Positions 1 to 7,693 of a stretch of 64,000 nt of DNA are shown in pieces. The notes under the pieces were generated by a model, which was not told the DNA's origin, did no database searches, and saw only the letters and a program-made list of their open reading frames with translations. The stretch comes from Terriglobales bacterium. Its GTDB lineage: Bacteria; Acidobacteriota; Terriglobia; Bryobacterales; Bryobacteraceae. Position numbers and translations under genes: made by a program. The stretch lies in the NCBI GenBank assembly GCA_027485675.1, contig JAIXQP010000025.1, forward strand, positions 62,001-126,000, written 5' to 3'. Numbering within the stretch: position 1 is the stretch's first letter; every line of letters starts with the position of its first letter.

Positions 1-890
1 CGAACAATCGCTGTGGCAGGCGCCAGTCGAAGATATTCTCGGTCCTTACAGATTGTGGCCGGACACTCCGGCCAGAACGTCCGTACCTGCGCCAGCCACT
101 GTTCGAGCATTGCCCGGAATCGCCGAGGTCGCTTATACTCGACCGACCCCAACTGGGCGGTCAGTCCATATTCACCAAAAAGCGGAATCCGCTCCTCCCC
201 TTTCGCGACGAAGCAGCGATAAGCCAGCCACACAAACAAGTCCAAAGCTCCCGGAGCAGAACCGAAGATCTTGACCACTTCGATATCGACCGGGATCGGA
301 TGAGCCATCACCTCGGCAAAGAACTCGTCGCTGAGAACGACTGTGTTCTCGAACTCCTCCCCCGGAACCGACTGCGAGCGATCGCGATCGTACCAGATCT
401 TGGCTTCGCGCAGGAAGTTAAACCGCGACCGTTGCACCACGCGCGCCCGTAGACCCGTTGATTCCGTCCCAAAGAAAATCGTCGCGCCAAAGATCCTTTC
501 GAAAGCGGCAACCAGCCGACGGTACTCTTTGCCTCCCTTCGCCATGCCGAATGTATCTAGCATCTGAGCAGCTGACTTGAATCGGATGACCTGGCTCTGT
601 TGGCGGACTGCAAGAGTGGCCAAGAAGATCGGCACCAGCCGATCCTGCCCGTACGGCAAACCAAACTGCGGGTGCCCGGTGATCTGCAACGTGAACGATC
701 CGTTTCGCCGCTCATAGACGAGAGTCGAACTGGCTGGTCGGCGCACAGGTAGGCCGCAAAGGACGAAAGGCCTCGCCGCGAATCCAAGCAACTGTTGCGC
801 CTTGTCCCGCCGCTCTCGAACGAGCTCAATTGCCTCGACGTGGCGAACCTGGCGTTTCGAAACGAGAAATTCGCCGAAAGCGCCTTCCAT
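1..890 (-). CDS. RepA_C-type plasmid replication initiator, cut by left edge
   Basis: The left edge removes the C-terminus; about 296 codons are present, with no stop from 1013 down to base 1. The translation has blocks I recognise from the plasmid RepA family (RepA_C, PF04796): PYGQDRLVPIFLATLAVR, then a GGKEYRRLVAAFERIFGA stretch, HPIPVDIEVVK, ALDLFVWLAYRCF, LFGEYGLTAQLG, and a WLAQVRTFWPECPA segment near the cut end. Such proteins bind plasmid origin iterons and start replication; here it would belong to an integrated plasmid or genomic island. The start is uncertain: ATG at 890 is chosen because homology begins near it, but the frame is open upstream to GTG 962 and ATG 1013, and none has a clear ribosome site. 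It reads away from the polyketide cluster and ends just before a tRNA fragment that looks like an attachment site. The family call comes from recognition of the motif pattern, not a search. Confidence 0.72.
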   Translation of the reverse strand, partial: MEGAFGEFLVSKRQVRHVEAIELVRERRDKAQQLLGFAARPFVLCGLPVRRPASSTLVYERRNGSFTLQITGHPQFGLPYGQDRLVPIFLATLAVRQQSQVIRFKSAAQMLDTFGMAKGGKEYRRLVAAFERIFGATIFFGTESTGLRARVVQRSRFNFLREAKIWYDRDRSQSVPGEEFENTVVLSDEFFAEVMAHPIPVDIEVVKIFGSAPGALDLFVWLAYRCFVAKGEERIPLFGEYGLTAQLGSVEYKRPRRFRAMLEQWLAQVRTFWPECPATICKDREYLRLAPATAIV

Positions 891-1124
891 GATGGACTTT
901 GTAGATTCAAGCTCATGGCTGTCCCTGTAAAACGCACCGGCCGATCGGGACGAGTCCCTCACAGCAAACTCCCAGCTATCGAGGCACGGTAAGTACCGGC
1001 CTCCGGCAGGCATCTTGGACCATCGCCCTGTTCAACAACCTGTTCAACTACTGCCCAAACAGCATCGAACGGCCTTCTCAGTGGACGCGGAGTGTCCCTG
1101 TTTGCAGTGGTTTGCGAAGCAAAA

Positions 1125-1174
1125 GTTGTTTCGTAATCAGCAGGTCGCCAGTTCGATCCTGGCGGGTGGCTCCA
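1125..1174 (+). other. 3' fragment of tRNA-Thr(CGT): putative attachment site of an integrated element
   Basis: Reading 5' to 3': a seven-base anticodon loop with CGT (1130-1136), the 3' anticodon strand TCAGC, a short variable region, a perfect five-pair T-arm (GCCAG/CTGGC, 1147-1151 and 1159-1163, around TTCGATC), the 3' acceptor strand GGGTGGC, discriminator T and an encoded CCA (1172-1174). The matching 5' acceptor strand GCCACCC and a proper D-arm are absent upstream, and the 5' anticodon strand (GTTGT) pairs only partly. A tRNA 3' end alone is the usual scar left by an integrase that inserts into a tRNA gene. By orientation the element lies to the left, where a RepA-like gene is found, and an intact tRNA-Thr would sit beyond the left edge. 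No integrase is visible in the window. Confidence 0.8.
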
Positions 1175-2425
1175 GATCATTGAAAAACAACGAGTTGCGG
1201 AAATGACGTTTCGCTCTGACCTGCAGTCACAAAATCAGCAGCTCAAGAGAAGCTTGATACAGCAGCCCTTTTGTTTTCAATGTATTGCGATCGGTTGTCT
1301 CGAACGGGCAGTTGTGTCCTGTGCAACACCTGTTCAAATCACTGACGTTTTCGTTCAGTAGAGGATACTCCGAAGAGTCTAAATCGTCCGTAGCGGGCCG
1401 GCATTTAGGTTCTCCGAGCCTCCAGATTTAGCTCTGGGCCGATTCGCTGGCTGGGTTATCTTGCGAAGTCGAACTGAGACCCGGCTTTAGCAGCTCGCGG
1501 CGAAGCGCCTTTAAACGGTCGCATTCGGAGCCACCGGGTTCTTCAAAGTCGAAAACGACCCGCGAGCGGTACCGCACCGCGGCAACCTTGAACTTGTGCC
1601 AAACCGCCGGCGTGCGAGTGGATGCTGGCACCGATATGCACGCAGTTTTGGTTGAAATTCGAGCTCGCTTGGAAGTCGAAGTCCGCGCAGCAGTTTCTAG
1701 AAAAGCCGAGAACATAGAACGGATACAAGGGCGATAGCAAGGTCGCGGCGAACCTGCTGAATGGTTGCCGCGAATCGGTATTCGGATCTTGTCCGGCCGA
1801 GTTCTTCTGGCGCTTGGCGCTACTACACGACCCAACGCGGCACACATCGATGGCGCCCGGCCGGTGAATTTCAAGATCACGACTTGTTGCCTTGGCTGCG
1901 CTCCGGCAAACTGCGTTGGTGCAAGCCGGGTTCCGACAACTTCAGCCTGGCGGAGGAGAACGCCGAGCAGTGCCCGTTCCTCCGGACCGCCTGTCTAACT
2001 CCGATGACTTCCTTTCATGAAAGTCCGTATCGTTGTCGGACTGTCGTTCTCGGAAACCTCATCTTGAGGCCTGATCGGGGGGAATCGAGGGATTTTGGGG
2101 TTTCTTGAGGGGAGCGTTTAGACATGACGCACCCCGCGTCGTCGGCTGACAAGGCCTCTTGTCGCGCCTTACGGGCGCGGCCCCGGTGACCGTCAGTAGG
2201 CCCAAGTAGCGGCTGGGGATTCCGGTCCAATCCGAACACGATTCCGGCCTGAAGCCGAACACTTTTCGGCCGATCCCGGAAGTTACAAAAGGAAGTCTTC
2301 CAAGCGGTCACAGCACTAGGCTCTCGATGTCTTGATCCATAGCCAGAAATCTCTTGAAATCGGCAGCGGTTGCGCACGGCATGCGGGGCGGGAGTGGTGA
2401 GGCAAACCTCCATCGAGCGGAGAAG
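1175..2425. other. 1.25 kb with no recognisable gene
   Basis: Several frames are open for 100-150 codons on both strands (for example - strand 1428-1880 and + strand 1761-2108), but none shows a motif I recognise or a good ribosome site. They overlap one another, as expected of GC-rich non-coding or decayed DNA. The segment lies between the tRNA scar and the polyketide cluster and may hold gene remnants. Confidence 0.5.
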
Positions 2426-2686
2426 CTAGGCGGGGAGAAAAGCGACCAGCGCCTGGGGCTGCATTAGAGGTGGTGATCCGGAATGGAAGTCAATGAGCTT
2501 CACCGGCACATCGGTCCACCGCTTCCCGACCGGTTCGGCTAGCGCGGAACACTCGTCGCAGCGGCAGCCTCCAGCCACCGGGCCGTAGAATCGCTCGGGC
2601 GAAAGGCGGCGGTCAGGCAATCGCGAAAAAAACTGCACGAGAACCTGCCGTCCGTGTGGCTTGGTCAGGTCGATGGGCCATCTCAT
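2426..2686 (-). CDS. Possible small hypothetical protein with a Cys-rich motif, perhaps a decayed gene
   Basis: An 86-codon frame with a plausible amino-acid mix and a CRCDEC motif in the middle that could bind metal. I do not recognise the family. The in-frame sequence just before the ATG reads YLCSDCRR, a second CxxC, and is closed by a TAG stop only 14 codons upstream of the ATG, so the real start may have been lost. No convincing ribosome site is seen: an AGG lies directly against the ATG. It sits alone, opposite in direction to the neighbouring cluster. It could also be a chance frame. Confidence 0.3.
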   Translation of the reverse strand: MRWPIDLTKPHGRQVLVQFFSRLPDRRLSPERFYGPVAGGCRCDECSALAEPVGKRWTDVPVKLIDFHSGSPPLMQPQALVAFLPA

Positions 2687-3014
2687 CCTGCGGCAGTCTG
2701 AGCAAAGGTACGCGCCATAACTGGTCTATCTCCGATCTGCATGGCGATTTGCTCCTTCGGGCCCGCGTCTCCTGAGCAGGGTTCTGCTTCTACATGACGA
2801 ACTGCCCTGACGGGAACTCCGCACGGTGGGAGGCAAACGAGCGGCCTCAGCTCGATGGTGCGGTGGTCAAAATCGTCTGGTCGAACGGCGGCTGCTGACT
2901 CGCACTTCCGGAAAAATCCGGCATTTGCAGGACCTCATTCAATCGTAAACGTCCGACAGACGCTTCACGATACGACTACAATTTTCAATCAACAGCCGCA
3001 ATGATCCTTGGGAA
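2687..3014. other. Intergenic region upstream of the cluster, no gene seen
   Basis: About 330 bases without a supportable frame. The right end is AT-richer (about 2938-3014) and leads into the strong promoter at 3015. I see no clear operator dyad. Confidence 0.5.
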
Positions 3015-3043
3015 TTGACACTGAAAACAACGCATCGTACAAT
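3015..3043 (+). promoter_or_regulatory. Near-consensus sigma-70-type promoter for the starter operon
   Basis: TTGACA at 3015-3020, a 17-base spacer and TACAAT at 3038-3043: six of six and five of six matches to the housekeeping consensus with ideal spacing. Transcription should begin near 3050, about 40 bases before the DUF697 start at 3090. It is the best promoter match I found and probably drives the five-gene run ending with the amidotransferase. Confidence 0.75.
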
Positions 3044-3089
3044 CACGACTACACCAAACGCTGCCGTTTGCTGTCGAAGGAGAAGAAGG

Positions 3090-3593
3090 ATGCCGGAAGA
3101 AACCACTACCGCGGTGACCGTGAATACGGACGCCGCAGCGATGGATATCATCAAAAAGAACATGGTCTGGTCGGTTGCTGCCGGCTTGTTACCGGTGCCG
3201 CTCGTCGAAGTGGCTGCAATTACCGCTGTGCAAGTCAAATTGATCCGGGAATTGGCGGAACATTTTGGCGTCCCCTTTCAGAAGGATCTGGCGAAATCAG
3301 CGGTGGCTTCTCTGCTGGCCAGCCTGGGTAGCGTGGCTCTCGGCAAGTTTGTAGCCCGCAGCGCGTTCCGGTTCGTACCTGTTCTCGGACCCGTCGTCGC
3401 CGCCGCATCGCTCTCGGCGATGGCCGCCGCGTTTACCTATGCTGTCGGCCGCGTCTTTGCCGTCCATTTTGCGACTGGCGGCAGCTTGCTCGATTTCAAC
3501 ATCGAAAACATTCGCGAGTTCTTCCGCAAGGAATTCGCCATCGGGTTGAAGGAAGCGGCCACGATGAAGCCTGCCGCTGCTCCCGCCAAGTAA
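3090..3593 (+). CDS. DUF697-family membrane-associated protein
   Basis: 167 residues from an ATG preceded by a strong ribosome site (AAGGAGAAGAAGG). An upstream in-frame ATG at 3015 is rejected because it lies inside the promoter. After a short polar N-terminus the protein has two hydrophobic stretches (about residues 20-40 and 75-120) rich in Ala, Val and Gly. The segment MVWSVAAGLLPVPLVEVAAI followed by QVKLIRELAEHFG is typical of DUF697 (PF05128), a domain often attached to GTPases and of unknown molecular role. Here it stands alone, without a GTPase. It begins an operon that continues through a tiny membrane protein and an SPFH protein into a free ACP and amidotransferase. It may help organise a membrane site for the pathway, or may simply be an unrelated neighbour sharing the promoter. 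Family fairly sure, role unknown. Confidence 0.75.
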   Translation: MPEETTTAVTVNTDAAAMDIIKKNMVWSVAAGLLPVPLVEVAAITAVQVKLIRELAEHFGVPFQKDLAKSAVASLLASLGSVALGKFVARSAFRFVPVLGPVVAAASLSAMAAAFTYAVGRVFAVHFATGGSLLDFNIENIREFFRKEFAIGLKEAATMKPAAAPAK

Positions 3594-3629
3594 GCCGCTC
3601 CCTACTGTACCTGGGCTGACGCACATCAT

Positions 3630-3794
3630 ATGATCGCCGTCATTCTCTATCTTTTGCTGTGCGTCATCGCCGGGTGGCTGGGGAAGGGAAGCCGCCTGGG
3701 ATTCTGGGGAGTTGCCGTTGGCGCGCTGTTCATCACTCCCGCCATCGCGATTCTGCTGGTGATCGTTCTCGGTCGCAAGGGCAGCCTAGCGTGA
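3630..3794 (+). CDS. 54-residue two-helix membrane protein
   Basis: An ATG at 3630 opens 54 codons ending in TGA at 3792-3794. The product is almost wholly hydrophobic: a first helix (MIAVILYLLLCVIAGWLG), a short basic glycine loop (KGSRLG), a second helix (about residues 26-48) and a basic tail GRKGSLA. I do not recognise it; small proteins of this two-helix type occur near SPFH proteins. It lies 36 bases after the DUF697 gene and 12 bases before the SPFH gene on the same strand, so it is probably co-transcribed. Function unknown. Confidence 0.6.
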   Translation: MIAVILYLLLCVIAGWLGKGSRLGFWGVAVGALFITPAIAILLVIVLGRKGSLA

Positions 3795-3806
3795 GGACTC
3801 GCGCCG

Positions 3807-4709
3807 ATGCCCGCTAGCCGTCAGGCCCCGCCACCGGGCCAAGAGAAACTGCGGCTGCAGGCGGAGTTGCTGGATTTGGACGCGAAATCCTTACGTCGCT
3901 CCTATTTTGAGCGTCACCGGTTTGGTGTGGCGCTCGCCGCGCTGATACTCTCCTTTTTCGTGATTTTGTTCTGGGACGAGGTGGTGATCTCCCTCCGCGC
4001 AGGACAGCAGGGGATCTACTGGAGCCGGTTTTTTGGCGGAACGAAGAACCACATTCTGCTAGACGGAACCCATTTGAAGTTTCCCTGGGATGAAATCACG
4101 ATCTACGAGACGCGCATTACGGCAGTGTCCGGGAAGGTCCCGATGCTGTCGCAGGATGGCATGCAGATCGACGTCGAGTGGGTGGCCCGCTACAAGCCGG
4201 ACGTGACGCGAATCCCGGAACTGCACCGCATTCTGGGGCCGTACTACGGCGAGAAGATTGTGGTGCCGGACGTCATCTCCGCTCTGCGGCAGATTGTCGG
4301 CGACTTTACCGCGGAAGACATCTACACGCACGACGAGGAAAAGCTGCTGGTGCTGGTGGAGAAACGCGTCAAGCCAGTGATTGGCCAGTATCCCATTTTG
4401 CTCGAAAGCGTGAAGATTACGCGCCTGGATCTCCCGGCGGAGATGGCCAAAGGCATCGTGACGAAACTGCTCTACAAGCAGGAGATGCTCTCCTACGACT
4501 TCCGGATCAAAGCGGAGGAGGCGGAGGCCGCCCGGAAGGGCGTTGAAGCGCGAGGCATCAGCGAGTTTGAAAAGGTGAGCGGTGTTTCCCTGCTGCGCTG
4601 GAGGGCGCTGGCCGCTACCACGGAAATCGCCAAGTCGCCGAATTCCAAAATCATCATTATGGGCACGGGCCAGAACGGCTTGCCGGTCCTGTTAAACGCC
4701 GATAAGTAG
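3807..4709 (+). CDS. SPFH/Band-7 (prohibitin-like) membrane protein
   Basis: 300 residues. One hydrophobic segment at about residues 41-59 (FGVALAALILSFFVILFW) anchors the protein; the rest matches the prohibitin/stomatin layout. The core includes GIYWSRFFGG, a WDEITIYETR strand, VEWVARYKPD, a long helical region with DFTAEDIYT, and then an Ala/Glu-rich coiled coil (about 225-265, KAEEAEAARKGVEARG). The family forms membrane rings or microdomains that scaffold other proteins. It follows the small membrane protein by 12 bases, and its stop is only 2 bases before the ACP start, so translation with the ACP/amidotransferase pair is probably coupled. Linkage of an SPFH protein to a glutarimide-type starter set is not something I know from characterised clusters. 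A GAGG 10 bases before the ATG supports the start. Confidence 0.85.
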   Translation: MPASRQAPPPGQEKLRLQAELLDLDAKSLRRSYFERHRFGVALAALILSFFVILFWDEVVISLRAGQQGIYWSRFFGGTKNHILLDGTHLKFPWDEITIYETRITAVSGKVPMLSQDGMQIDVEWVARYKPDVTRIPELHRILGPYYGEKIVVPDVISALRQIVGDFTAEDIYTHDEEKLLVLVEKRVKPVIGQYPILLESVKITRLDLPAEMAKGIVTKLLYKQEMLSYDFRIKAEEAEAARKGVEARGISEFEKVSGVSLLRWRALAATTEIAKSPNSKIIIMGTGQNGLPVLLNADK

Positions 4710-4711
4710 CC

Positions 4712-4969
4712 ATGCACCAACCGATCCGCGCATTCATCGAAGAGCAGTTCCTCATCGAATTTGGCGACGATTTCCCGGAGGATACCGACCTGTTTCGCGC
4801 CGGTGTCATGGACTCGTTCGGCTATGTGCGTCTCTGCCGCTTTCTGGAACAGACCTACCAGTTCAAGTTCGCCGAAGAGGAGATGACCAGCAACATTCTG
4901 GTGAGTCTCACGCGGATGGAACAGTTCGTGGATCATAAGGTCTCCCGGGGAAGGGCCGCCAGCGGTTGA
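4712..4969 (+). CDS. Free acyl carrier protein, probable malonamyl carrier for the starter unit
   Basis: 85 residues. The phosphopantetheine attachment site is Ser35 in GVMDSFGYVRLC; length and helices fit a stand-alone ACP. It is 2 bases after the SPFH gene and 4 bases before the amidotransferase. This ACP/amidotransferase pairing is the hallmark of glutarimide polyketide pathways (cycloheximide, migrastatin, sesbanimide, gladiofungin), where the amidotransferase turns ACP-bound malonate into malonamyl-ACP, the starter. The malonyl group would come from the trans AT encoded at 13.7 kb and the arm from the Sfp-type transferase at 63.1 kb. It differs from the second free ACP at 60.9 kb, which belongs to the beta-branching set. 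The ACP call is sure; its substrate is inferred from neighbours. Confidence 0.88.
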   Translation: MHQPIRAFIEEQFLIEFGDDFPEDTDLFRAGVMDSFGYVRLCRFLEQTYQFKFAEEEMTSNILVSLTRMEQFVDHKVSRGRAASG

Positions 4970-4973
4970 CTTT

Positions 4974-6974
4974 ATGTGCGGCATCGCCGGCTTCTTCCAA
5001 CTCCCGCAACATCCCGGCGAACACGCCGCGACGGTGCGCGGGATGCTCAGCGCCATTGCGCACCGCGGTCCGGATAGTACCGGCTACTACGTGGATGATC
5101 ATTGCGCGTTTGGCACCACGCGGCTCAGCATTATCGACATCAACTCCGGCGCGCAACCATTAAGCGACGAGACCGGCCGCTATTGGATTTGCTACAACGG
5201 CGAGGTCTATAACTATCTGGAACTGCGCGCAGAACTCGAAGCCAAAGGCCGTGTCTTCCAGACGCGATCCGATACCGAAGTCGTGCTACAGGCCTGGATT
5301 CATTGGGGCGAGGCCTGCCTGCGCAAGTTCAATGGTGGTTACGCGTTCGCCATTTATGACCGCGCCGCCGCCGAGTTGATCCTGGTCCGCGACCGGTTTG
5401 GCAAACGTCCGCTCTTCTACACCACGGGCGGGCCAGGGTTCGCGTTTGCCTCAGAGATGAAAGCCTTCTTCGCCCTGCCGGACTTCCACTTTGAGCAGGA
5501 CGTAGACCAGGTGCAGTCGATTCTGGCGCAGTGGACGCCATTGCCGCACCAATCCGGCTTCCGCCACATCCGCAACCTCCCCATGGGATGCTGGATGCGC
5601 GTCACCACGGGCAAAGTGGAGGAGCGGACCTATGAGGCGCTGACGCTGGAGCCGTCCTCCACGGTCGCCTCCGAAGCCGGCGCTTTGGACCTGATTCGCG
5701 AACGGCTGGCGGACAGCGTCGCACTGCGGCTGCGCAGCGATGTGGAGGTCGGCGTGTATCTCAGCGGCGGCGTCGACTCGGCCATCGTCGCGCTTCTCAC
5801 GTGTGACCGCGCCAAGGGCCGCGTGCGGACGTTCTCCGTGGAATTTGACGACGCCAAGCTGGACGAATCGAAAGAACAGCGGCTGATGGCGGAGTACTTG
5901 GGCACGCAGCACTTGGGCGTGCGGGTGAGCCACGGGGACATCGCCACACAGTTTCCCGCCGCGATTTTCCATGCCGAGATCCCAGCGTTTCGCAGCGCGT
6001 TTGTACCGATGTACTTGCTGGCCGAGTCGACGCGGCAGGCGGGAATCAAAGTGGTGCTCAGCGGCGAAGGCGCCGACGAAGCCTTCCTGGGCTACGACCT
6101 CTACAAAGAAACCATTCTGCGCGCCGAATGGAACACGGCGCCGGAGCAGGTGCGCCGTGCGCGGCTGGCCCAGTTGTACCCCCACTTAGGCCACTATCAG
6201 CCGCAGGACATCGCCGCCATTACCGGCCTGTACCATCAATTCGCAGAAGAAAAGATTCCCGGGCTCTTTTCTCATGAGTTGCGGCTGCAGAATGGCCGCT
6301 TCAGCGCCAGGTTGATACGAAGCCAGGACGATCCGTTCCGGGCCATGCGGGAGATGGTCCGCGCTACCGACGGATACGCCGCGTTGACTGCCGTGCAGAA
6401 GGCGCAATGGCTGGAGTATAAAACCCTGCTGGCCGGCTACCTACTCTCCACGCAGGGCGAGCGCATGACCATGGCGCATGGCGTGGAGAATCGCTGCCCC
6501 TTCCTGGATCCTGCGGTTGTCGATGCGGCGTGCGCCGTCAACCTGCGGTTCGATGATGGCTTTACGGAAAAGCGCTTACTGCGCCAGGCGTTCCGCGAGC
6601 GGCTGCCGGAGGCGATTGTGAATAAGCGCAAGTTCCCGTATCGAGCGCCCGACGGCGCCGCGTTTGCGGCCGCGCCACCCGACTACCTGGAGCTTCTGTT
6701 GTCCGAAGCCGAACTCTCGCAGATTCCGTATCTCGACTCGCGATTTGCCCGTTCGTTGACGAAGAAAGTGCTGGCCAATGGTGCGTCCGAGACCAGCACC
6801 AAGGAGAACCAGACGTTTCTCTTTCTGCTCTCTCTAGCCCTGCTGCACCGCATGTTCGTGAAGCGCGAAGGCATGCCACGGCGCCGCGTCCATTCGCCGG
6901 TGGAGCGCGTAATTGACCTGCGTAGCGGCGCCGCGGGTTACGACTCCCAGGGGAACTTCGCCTCCGTCACGTAG
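4974..6974 (+). CDS. Asparagine-synthetase-like glutamine amidotransferase, probable malonyl-ACP amidotransferase
   Basis: 666 residues, class II amidotransferase. It starts MCGIAGFF, so Cys2 is the N-terminal glutaminase nucleophile; the glutaminase domain spans about 1-210, with RLSIID and NGEVYNYLELR. The synthetase domain follows (about 235-620) with the ATP-binding PP-loop SGGVDS at 264-269, LSGEGADEAFLGY, and ENRCPFLDPAVVDAA near the end. All key residues for glutamine hydrolysis and adenylation look intact. In ordinary metabolism such enzymes make asparagine; next to a free ACP in a trans-AT cluster with KS-DH-KR-ACP and KS-B-ACP first modules, the likely job is amidation of malonyl-ACP to malonamyl-ACP. 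The 3' end overlaps the convergent ECH1 gene by 37 bases. It is somewhat longer than typical AsnB, with a basic C-terminal tail. Confidence 0.88.
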   Translation: MCGIAGFFQLPQHPGEHAATVRGMLSAIAHRGPDSTGYYVDDHCAFGTTRLSIIDINSGAQPLSDETGRYWICYNGEVYNYLELRAELEAKGRVFQTRSDTEVVLQAWIHWGEACLRKFNGGYAFAIYDRAAAELILVRDRFGKRPLFYTTGGPGFAFASEMKAFFALPDFHFEQDVDQVQSILAQWTPLPHQSGFRHIRNLPMGCWMRVTTGKVEERTYEALTLEPSSTVASEAGALDLIRERLADSVALRLRSDVEVGVYLSGGVDSAIVALLTCDRAKGRVRTFSVEFDDAKLDESKEQRLMAEYLGTQHLGVRVSHGDIATQFPAAIFHAEIPAFRSAFVPMYLLAESTRQAGIKVVLSGEGADEAFLGYDLYKETILRAEWNTAPEQVRRARLAQLYPHLGHYQPQDIAAITGLYHQFAEEKIPGLFSHELRLQNGRFSARLIRSQDDPFRAMREMVRATDGYAALTAVQKAQWLEYKTLLAGYLLSTQGERMTMAHGVENRCPFLDPAVVDAACAVNLRFDDGFTEKRLLRQAFRERLPEAIVNKRKFPYRAPDGAAFAAAPPDYLELLLSEAELSQIPYLDSRFARSLTKKVLANGASETSTKENQTFLFLLSLALLHRMFVKREGMPRRRVHSPVERVIDLRSGAAGYDSQGNFASVT

Positions 6975-7693
6975 CGGCGGATGTTGCGCTGGATTTCGGG
7001 GTTGCGGAAGAGGTCGCGATTCGCGGCCAGCGCGGTTTCGCGAGAGCGCTCCGGTTCGCCCGTCAAGTGCGCCAGGTAGGACTTGTAGCGCTCAATCGCG
7101 GGTTTGCTGAGGCGGCGGAGACGCAACAGATGCTTGCGCAGCAGTTCTTGCGCGTCGTCCTCCACGGCGTCGACCAAGCCAATCGACAAGGCCTCATCCA
7201 CGCCGATGGGCCGCGTCATCAACGTGAGATAGTTCGCCTTCTGCAAACCGATCCGGCGGATGAGAAACGGGAGAACCATGGCGGGGAAAAGTCCGAACAA
7301 CAGTTCGGATAGGCCGCAGGTGGTGGACCGGTCTGCCAACACGATATCGGAGGCGCAGAGGAATCCGATGCCGCCGGCATTGACGCGGCCTCGCGCAACG
7401 CTGACCACGACGACGGTGGCCGTCGCCATGCGCGCCCACAGGTCGAAGAGCGGTTCCGGCGGTGGGGCTTCGGCGGAGGCATGGATGGCTTCGAAGTCGC
7501 CGCCGGAGCAGAATACCTGCGCCGACCCGGTCAACACGAGCACGGTCACCTGCGGCGATTGCTCGCACGCCGTCAGCACCGCGTGCAGTTCGTCCACCAT
7601 TTGGCCGTTGATGGCGTTGCTAGCCTCGGGCCTATGTATCCGCGCGGTGCAGACCGCTTCCTGCCATTCCACCTGCAGCGTCTGGTAACTCAT
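6938..7693 (-). CDS. ECH1: beta-branching enoyl-CoA hydratase (dehydratase), PksH-like
   Basis: 251 residues of the crotonase superfamily. The ATG at 7693 is chosen because it overlaps the HMG-synthase stop (ATGA) and because MSYQTLQVEWQEAVCTARIH matches the N-terminus of PksH-type proteins; a frame 25 codons longer upstream lies inside the HMG-synthase gene. Crotonase features include HRPEASNAIN, an oxyanion region FCSGGDFEAI, and RGRVNAGGIGFLCASDIVLA. In beta-branching, ECH1 dehydrates the HMG-ACP intermediate made by the synthase upstream; ECH2, here fused inside PKS1 module 5, then decarboxylates it. It is the last gene of a leftward operon (P450-1, HMG synthase, ECH1) and overlaps the amidotransferase tail-to-tail. 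Confidence 0.9.
   Translation of the reverse strand: MSYQTLQVEWQEAVCTARIHRPEASNAINGQMVDELHAVLTACEQSPQVTVLVLTGSAQVFCSGGDFEAIHASAEAPPPEPLFDLWARMATATVVVVSVARGRVNAGGIGFLCASDIVLADRSTTCGLSELLFGLFPAMVLPFLIRRIGLQKANYLTLMTRPIGVDEALSIGLVDAVEDDAQELLRKHLLRLRRLSKPAIERYKSYLAHLTGEPERSRETALAANRDLFRNPEIQRNIRRYVTEAKFPWES

Noticed and set aside
557-937. 126-codon minus-strand frame overlapping the RepA-like gene
   Set aside because: It is out of frame with the RepA_C motifs; composition is Ser/Arg-rich and typical of a shadow frame.
959-1180. 73-codon minus-strand frame beginning MIWSHPPGSNWRPADYE
   Set aside because: It is the antisense translation of the tRNA-Thr fragment, a well-known false protein call.
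1428-1880. 150-codon minus-strand frame
   Set aside because: No domain recognised; only its C-terminal third looks protein-like and the start is unsupported. At best a remnant.
2015-2413. 132-codon minus-strand frame and a nested 67-codon frame at 2059-2262
   Set aside because: They overlap each other in different frames, lack ribosome sites and show no recognisable domain.
3015-3089. Upstream ATG extending the DUF697 protein by 25 residues
   Set aside because: The added codons overlap the near-consensus promoter and encode a Thr/Arg-rich tail; a perfect ribosome site precedes the ATG at 3090.
5451-6185. 244-codon frame antisense to the amidotransferase
   Set aside because: Shadow frame; the sense strand has all catalytic motifs of a class II amidotransferase.
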